Source of the DNA: Candidatus Bathyarchaeota archaeon
Lineage (GTDB): Archaea; Thermoproteota; Bathyarchaeia; TCS64
Direction: 5' to 3'
DNA: 9,239 nt
Assembly (NCBI GenBank): GCA_030602935.1
Contig: JAUVYU010000014.1
Span: 1 to 9,239 of the forward strand
Shown one piece after another: positions 6,006 through 9,239 of this stretch. Position 1 is the first letter of the stretch. Every line of letters begins with the position of its first letter. Position numbers and translations under genes: made by a program. The notes below the pieces were generated by a model, which was given only the letters and a program-made list of their open reading frames with translations, had not been told where the DNA came from and made no database searches.

Positions 6006-7244
6006 CTAGACCCCGGCCCCTATGTCGGTCCTGTGGAAGAGCTCCCCCTCGATGAGGGGCACGTCGGAGTAAACCCTCTCCCTCGCCTCCGAGACGCTCC
6101 TCCCCTTCGCTAGGAGCGCGATGGCCCTGCTCGTGGTCGTCCTGATCTCCCCTGCCTCCTCGTGGACCGACGCGAAGAAGAGCTCAGAGTTCCTCGGGGG
6201 GTTGATAGTCACGGGCGTGTCCCTCTTGGGCTCCACGGGGTACCCGTCGGGGACGAGGTAGACGCAGACGGTGGCCTTCTTCTCGAAGGCCGGTGTGGAG
6301 AGCCTTCCGTCGACGATCTGCCACCCCACGTCGAGCAGTGGGCTTCTTAGCAGGGAGAGGACGTTCATGGCCTCGGGGTCTCCGAACCGGGAGTTATACT
6401 CTATGAGGTAGACCCCTCGCTCCGTGTCCATGAAGCCCCCGTAGAGGACTCCCTTGTACCTGTCGACGGAGTCGGCCAGCTTCTTGACCGTCCTCTTCAT
6501 GATCGCGGTGCCCTTCCTGATGGAGACCTCCGAGAGGCCGGGTAGCCCGTGGTCGGGGCAGCTGTAGCTCCCCATGCTCCCGGTGTTGGGCCCTTGGTCC
6601 CCGTCGTATGCCCTCTTGTAGTCCCGCACCAGGGGCATGACCTCGACCCGCTTCCCGTCCGTGAAGGCCTGGAGGGTGAACTCGTCTCCCCGGAGCTTCT
6701 CCTCCAGCACGACGAGGCCGTCGGACCTGATGCGCTCAGCTGCGTAGGCCTCGACCTCGGAGGCGCCGTGGAGGTGCTCACCGGTGATCATGACGCCCTT
6801 CCCGCCCGTCAGGACGTCGGGCTTGGCCGCCACGTCGGGGTGCTCCTTCAGGAAACCCCGGATATCCCTCATGGACCTGCAGACCCTGAACGCGGGGTTC
6901 CCGTCTATCCCTTGGTCGTCAACGAACTCCCGGGTGTAAGCTTTGCTCCACTCCAGCTTCGCCGTCTCCTTCGTCGGGCCCATCACCTGCACTCCGAGCT
7001 CCTGGAGGCGATCGGTGACCCCCGTCGCGAGGGCGGACTCTGGCCCGATGAAGGCTATGTCCATGTTCTTAAACTTCTTGTAAAGCCTCGGGTCATTAAT
7101 GTCCATGATCTCGACGCTCTTGGAGAGGCCGGCGATGCCGGGATTCCTCCTCCCCATCGCGGCGTACAGCTCCACGTCAGACTCAGCCAGGCTCTTGGCG
7201 ATGGCGTGCTCCCTTGCTCCGTGACCTACAATTAAGACCTTCAT
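6006..7244 (-). CDS. purD: Phosphoribosylamine--glycine ligase (GAR synthetase)
   Basis: This ATP-grasp enzyme joins phosphoribosylamine and glycine to form glycinamide ribonucleotide, the second step of de novo purine synthesis in the cytosol. The 412-residue length is normal. From ATG 7244, the N domain starts MKVLIVGHGAREHA (nucleotide-fold loop, 7-14). The ATP-grasp region has KPDVLTGGKGV (141-151, commonly KADGLAAGKGV in bacteria), the EE pair at 181-182 followed by GDEFT, and DGDQGPNTGSMGSYS (214-228). The metal/ATP site is in EYNSRFGDPEAMN (282-294), with the Asn and Glu retained. The C domain ends in AREVYS-like and FHRTDIG segments typical of PurD. An in-frame TTG at 7262 would add six residues, but GGTG at 7255-7252 lies 7 nt before ATG 7244, which makes that start the better choice (ATG 7247 is adjacent). 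No other pur gene is nearby. Confidence 0.95.
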   Translation of the reverse strand: MKVLIVGHGAREHAIAKSLAESDVELYAAMGRRNPGIAGLSKSVEIMDINDPRLYKKFKNMDIAFIGPESALATGVTDRLQELGVQVMGPTKETAKLEWSKAYTREFVDDQGIDGNPAFRVCRSMRDIRGFLKEHPDVAAKPDVLTGGKGVMITGEHLHGASEVEAYAAERIRSDGLVVLEEKLRGDEFTLQAFTDGKRVEVMPLVRDYKRAYDGDQGPNTGSMGSYSCPDHGLPGLSEVSIRKGTAIMKRTVKKLADSVDRYKGVLYGGFMDTERGVYLIEYNSRFGDPEAMNVLSLLRSPLLDVGWQIVDGRLSTPAFEKKATVCVYLVPDGYPVEPKRDTPVTINPPRNSELFFASVHEEAGEIRTTTSRAIALLAKGRSVSEARERVYSDVPLIEGELFHRTDIGAGV

Positions 7245-7303
7245 CATCAAGCACCTATACAACGAGGGTGATAGCCCTTCGTAGATGTGTTACTTGATGA
7301 TTG

Positions 7304-7315
7304 TAAAATATAAAA
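7304..7315 (-). promoter_or_regulatory. TATA box for purD
   Basis: The minus strand carries TTTTATATTTTA, the clearest TATA box in the window. Transcription would start near 7280, giving a leader of about 35 nt. That leader includes a small inverted repeat AGGG/CCCT (7265-7268 and 7275-7278) and the GGTG Shine-Dalgarno. Confidence 0.65.
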
Positions 7316-7324
7316 GAATTATCT

Positions 7325-7365
7325 CATGTTATTGCGTCAAACACGCAAAACATGTTGATTGCACG
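7325..7365. repeat. Long dyad plus third half-site between purD and the ferritin-like gene
   Basis: The left arm 7325-7337 (CATGTTATTGCGT) and right arm 7343-7354 (ACGCAAAACATG) are reverse complements over 12 bp, with one extra A (7331) in the left arm and a 5-nt spacer. Starting inside the right arm at 7351, CATGTTGATTGCACG repeats the left arm in direct orientation with one inserted G. There are therefore three CATGTT-TTGC half-sites in 41 nt. The element lies just behind the purD TATA box and about 17 nt before the ferritin-like gene's TATA box. This is typical for an operator serving one or both divergent promoters. A hairpin in a transcript is the alternative. Confidence 0.6.
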
Positions 7366-7381
7366 GGCATCTCACGAATGG

Positions 7382-7389
7382 TTTTAAAT
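7382..7389 (+). promoter_or_regulatory. TATA-like box for the ferritin-like gene
   Basis: TTTTAAAT lies about 30 nt before the ATG at 7415, so transcription would start only a few bases before the start codon. No Shine-Dalgarno is present in the gap, consistent with a leaderless message. Confidence 0.55.
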
Positions 7390-7414
7390 CAAGTGGCCCT
7401 CCTGTAACATCTGT

Positions 7415-7879
7415 ATGTCAAAAATAGTTGACGCACTCAAGGAGCAGAAGGCCCTCGAGCTGGGCCACATCGAGAAGCTGAAGCCCGAGGTCGAGAAGAT
7501 CGGACATCCCCTCGTATCAGCCCTAATCAAGACCATCATCCACGACAGCAAGAAGCACGCGACACTATGCCAGGCGCTCATCGACGTTGAGGGGGGCGCC
7601 GCCCCGTTGACGCTTGACACTGACATGGCCACCGCAGTCAGCCTCCATCAATCCATTAAGCAGCATATGCGGGTTGAGGAGGACATGATCAAACGGGTGG
7701 AGGATCTGGCTGCGAAGGCCGAGGACCCGAGGGTCAAGGACATCCTGGGCTACATCCTCTCCGACGAGAGGCGCCACCACTCGATGCTCCAGAGGCTCTC
7801 CAACCTCATCGACAGGGACACCACCGCCTTCGACGAGTACCTGGAGCTCTTCCTGAAGTACGAGATCGTCCCCGAGTAG
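7415..7879 (+). CDS. Ferritin-like/rubrerythrin-type four-helix protein
   Basis: A 154-residue, almost all-helical protein with the spacing of a ferritin-like four-helix bundle and no C-terminal rubredoxin domain. Likely metal-ligand segments, one per helix, are ALELGHIEKL (E15, H18), IIHDSKKHATL (H43, D44, H48), HMRVEEDMIKRVE (H84, E88, E89) and DERRHHSML (E118, H121). Helix 4 keeps the ExxH motif of diiron proteins. In helix 2 the equivalent triplet reads SKKH, so the usual Glu is replaced, with D44 one residue away. Family members act in peroxide or oxygen detoxification or iron handling; metal content here cannot be read from sequence. The gene diverges from purD across a region with a strong dyad, is probably leaderless, and ends just before a T-rich terminator. 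Confidence 0.78.
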   Translation: MSKIVDALKEQKALELGHIEKLKPEVEKIGHPLVSALIKTIIHDSKKHATLCQALIDVEGGAAPLTLDTDMATAVSLHQSIKQHMRVEEDMIKRVEDLAAKAEDPRVKDILGYILSDERRHHSMLQRLSNLIDRDTTAFDEYLELFLKYEIVPE

Positions 7880-7895
7880 ACACCTAACTACTCAC

Positions 7896-7904
7896 TTCTT
7901 TTTT
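7896..7904 (+). terminator. T-rich terminator after the ferritin-like gene
   Basis: TTCTTTTTT begins 17 nt after the stop codon on the coding strand, a typical archaeal oligo-T terminator. It would separate this transcript from the convergent M24 gene. Confidence 0.55.
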
Positions 7905-7938
7905 CAGGTAGCTTGAGCCTAAGAAATGTGACCTCATT

Positions 7939-7949
7939 AAAGAAAAGAA
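7939..7949 (-). terminator. T-rich terminator after the M24 peptidase gene
   Basis: The minus strand reads TTCTTTTCTTT about 18 nt past the M24 stop codon. Together with the plus-strand T-run about 40 nt away, it forms a pair of facing terminators between two convergent genes. Confidence 0.5.
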
Positions 7950-7966
7950 GGGTGAGCCTGCATGCC

Positions 7967-9118
7967 TCAGCTGATGATCGTTAGCTCCTTGTGGTAGTTG
8001 CTGAAGGGCACGCCGCCCTTGTCGGTGACCATGACGACATCCTCGACCCTCGCAGACCAGCTGCCCCGCAGAAGGATGCTGGGCTCGACGGTGAATGTCA
8101 TCCCGCTCCTCAGGACCGTGTCGTCCGGGATGTACAGGAACGGTGGCTCGTGGACGGTGACCCCGATGCCGTGGCCGAGGCGGTGGACGAAGTTCTCCCC
8201 GTACCCCGCCTTCTCGATGACGCTCCTCGCCACAGTGTCTAGGTCCTGCGCGGTGATGGTCCCGTCGATCATCTTCTCCATCGCGGCGGCCTGGGCCTCC
8301 ATCACCAGTCCGTGGATCTCGACGACGACGTCTGGGGGCTTCCCCACGAAGACGGTGCGACCGAAGTCCGAGCAGTAGCCCCTGTAGCAGCCTCCGAAGT
8401 CGAATGAGATGGAGTCGCCGACCTCCAGCTTCCTCTCGGATCTCCTGGGGCCGGTCATGCTCCTCGGCTTGTCCGGGCTTGAGAACCGGACGCCGGTTAC
8501 GAAGGAGTTCTGCTCCACGTCCCTCTTGGCGAACTGGTAGTCCACCTCGTGGGCGACGTCCACCTCGGTGACCCCGACCTCCAGGAAGTCGACGACGGCG
8601 CCGTAGACGTCGTCGGTGATCTTCCCGATCTCCTTCATGACGGCTACCTCGTCGTCGTCCTTGATCATCCTCATGGGGTCGATGATCTCCGAGGCCAGAG
8701 ACATCTCGCTGCCGGGAAGCGCGTCCCTCAGGAGGAGGCTGGTCTGGGTCCAAGCGCGGTCGTCGACCGAGACGCCCTTCTCTTTGACGTGGAAGGCGTC
8801 CACGACCTCCTTCAATACGTCCTTGGGCCTCCTGTACTCGTCGAAGATGACCACATCCTCGACCCAGGGCTTCCCCTCGGCCTCGCTCCGCCACCTGGAG
8901 CCCCCCATCCTCGGCCCCACCAAGGTGAATCCCTCGTCGGCCCCGATGTAGGCCCCGCAGACGTAGTCGCCGTAGGCGTTGTGGTCTGTGAGGGAGGGGC
9001 CGCGACGTTTTACCCCCGTGAGGTACCAGAGGTTGGCCCCCCGGGTGAGGTACATCAGCCCGATGCCCTTGTCGCGCATCTTCGTCCTTGCGCGCTCGAG
9101 TCTACCTTTGAAGTCCAT
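7967..9118 (-). CDS. M24 family metallopeptidase, Xaa-Pro peptidase-like
   Basis: A 383-residue protein with the two-domain build of prolidase and aminopeptidase P-like proteins: a creatinase-like N domain (about 1-150, from MDFKGRLERARTKM and LMYLTRGANLWYLTG) and a C-terminal pita-bread domain (about 155-383). All five dinuclear-metal ligands are present: D240 in SFDFGG, D251 in CSDFGRT, H316 in LGHGIG, E345 in TVEPS and E359 in RVEDVV. H323 (VHEPP) matches the second active-site His of the family. The other family His, expected in a PH motif before the ligands (around residues 205-235), is absent; that stretch reads VTGVRFSSPDKPRSMTGPRR with no His. Metal binding is therefore likely, but a peptidase role is less certain, and related M24 hydrolases act on non-peptide substrates. 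ATG 9118 follows a TATA-like box with almost no leader. Confidence 0.85.
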   Translation of the reverse strand: MDFKGRLERARTKMRDKGIGLMYLTRGANLWYLTGVKRRGPSLTDHNAYGDYVCGAYIGADEGFTLVGPRMGGSRWRSEAEGKPWVEDVVIFDEYRRPKDVLKEVVDAFHVKEKGVSVDDRAWTQTSLLLRDALPGSEMSLASEIIDPMRMIKDDDEVAVMKEIGKITDDVYGAVVDFLEVGVTEVDVAHEVDYQFAKRDVEQNSFVTGVRFSSPDKPRSMTGPRRSERKLEVGDSISFDFGGCYRGYCSDFGRTVFVGKPPDVVVEIHGLVMEAQAAAMEKMIDGTITAQDLDTVARSVIEKAGYGENFVHRLGHGIGVTVHEPPFLYIPDDTVLRSGMTFTVEPSILLRGSWSARVEDVVMVTDKGGVPFSNYHKELTIIS

Positions 9119-9148
9119 ACGTGATCGGATATGGGGTATTTCTCCGGG

Positions 9149-9156
9149 TTTTTAAC
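9149..9156 (-). promoter_or_regulatory. TATA-like box for the M24 gene
   Basis: The minus strand reads GTTAAAAA about 34 nt before the ATG at 9118, predicting a leader of under 10 nt. No Shine-Dalgarno is seen before the start. Confidence 0.45.
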
Positions 9157-9175
9157 GCCTTGGGGTTGCTGAAAG

Positions 9176-9183
9176 TCTTATTA
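9176..9183 (+). promoter_or_regulatory. TATA-like box for the partial tRNA
   Basis: TCTTATTA is centred about 28 nt before the first base of the tRNA at 9208, matching archaeal box A spacing. Transcription is divergent from the M24 gene. Confidence 0.5.
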
Positions 9184-9207
9184 GTTCTGGTGTTTGTTGT
9201 GTTTCGG

Positions 9208-9239
9208 GGGCCCGTGGCCAAGTTCGGATAAGGCACCGG
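9208..9239 (+). tRNA. tRNA, 5' part only (cut by window end)
   Basis: GGGCCCG (9208-9214) has the form of a 7-nt 5' acceptor strand. It is followed by TG at positions 8-9 and a D arm whose stem GCC (9217-9219) pairs with GGC (9232-9234) around a loop containing the conserved GG (9226-9227). One base later CCGG begins the anticodon stem at the window end. The anticodon is not included, so the isotype cannot be read; the GGATAAGGC D-loop style is seen in arginine tRNAs, but this is only a hint. A promoter-like box stands at the right distance upstream. Confidence 0.78.

Noticed and set aside
6549..7235. 228-residue plus-strand frame opposite purD
   Set aside because: Antisense shadow of a clearly conserved enzyme with no motif of its own.
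7884..8894. 336-residue minus-strand frame overlapping the M24 gene
   Set aside because: Extremely Arg/Gly-rich translation, the usual look of an off-frame reading of GC-rich DNA; the M24 frame carries the conserved ligands.

Overview
The window reads as chromosomal DNA from a moderately GC-rich archaeon. AT-rich TATA-like boxes lie about 25-30 nt upstream of the starts of most transcription units. Several first genes have almost no leader, while other genes carry a GGTG-type Shine-Dalgarno about 7 nt before the start. Arginine is written mainly as AGG, and the purine enzyme, ScpB and B3/B4 proteins look archaeal. A deep thermoproteotal lineage such as Bathyarchaeia is possible, but no sequence here fixes the taxonomy.

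Layout. (1) At the left edge, the N-terminal part of an alpha/beta hydrolase (minus, 259 to beyond base 1) diverges from a three-domain thiamine-diphosphate enzyme (plus, 385-2121). The 125-nt gap between them holds two promoters and several dyads. (2) A tRNA-Cys(GCA) gene (2206-2281) lies 20 nt before a small DsrE-family protein and has no separate promoter behind it, so the two may share a transcript. (3) 2668-2948 has no intact gene but carries a decayed fragment that looks like the C-terminal part of a GH31 alpha-glucosidase/alpha-xylosidase catalytic domain. (4) On the minus strand follow a 12-helix MFS drug-type exporter (2949-4118), a 78-residue probable winged-helix protein (4279-4515), a free-standing B3/B4 (PheRS-beta-like editing) domain protein (4617-5327), ScpB (5406-5942) and PurD (6006-7244). 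(5) Divergent from purD is a ferritin-like/rubrerythrin-type four-helix protein (7415-7879). The gap between those two has a long dyad plus a third copy of its half-site. (6) An M24 (Xaa-Pro peptidase-like) gene on minus (7967-9118) diverges from the 5' part of a second tRNA cut by the window end (9208-9239).

Most of this is housekeeping (purine synthesis, chromosome segregation, tRNAs, peptide turnover) with accessory genes between. PurD, ScpB and B3/B4 run the same way with gaps of 63 and 78 nt and could be partly co-transcribed, although ScpB also appears to have its own promoter. I saw no insertion sequence, CRISPR array or integrase. The points most worth a second look are the purD/ferritin-like intergenic repeat, the GH31 relic, the tRNA-Cys/DsrE arrangement, and the unassigned ThDP enzyme with a benzoylformate-decarboxylase-like histidine beside a divergent hydrolase.
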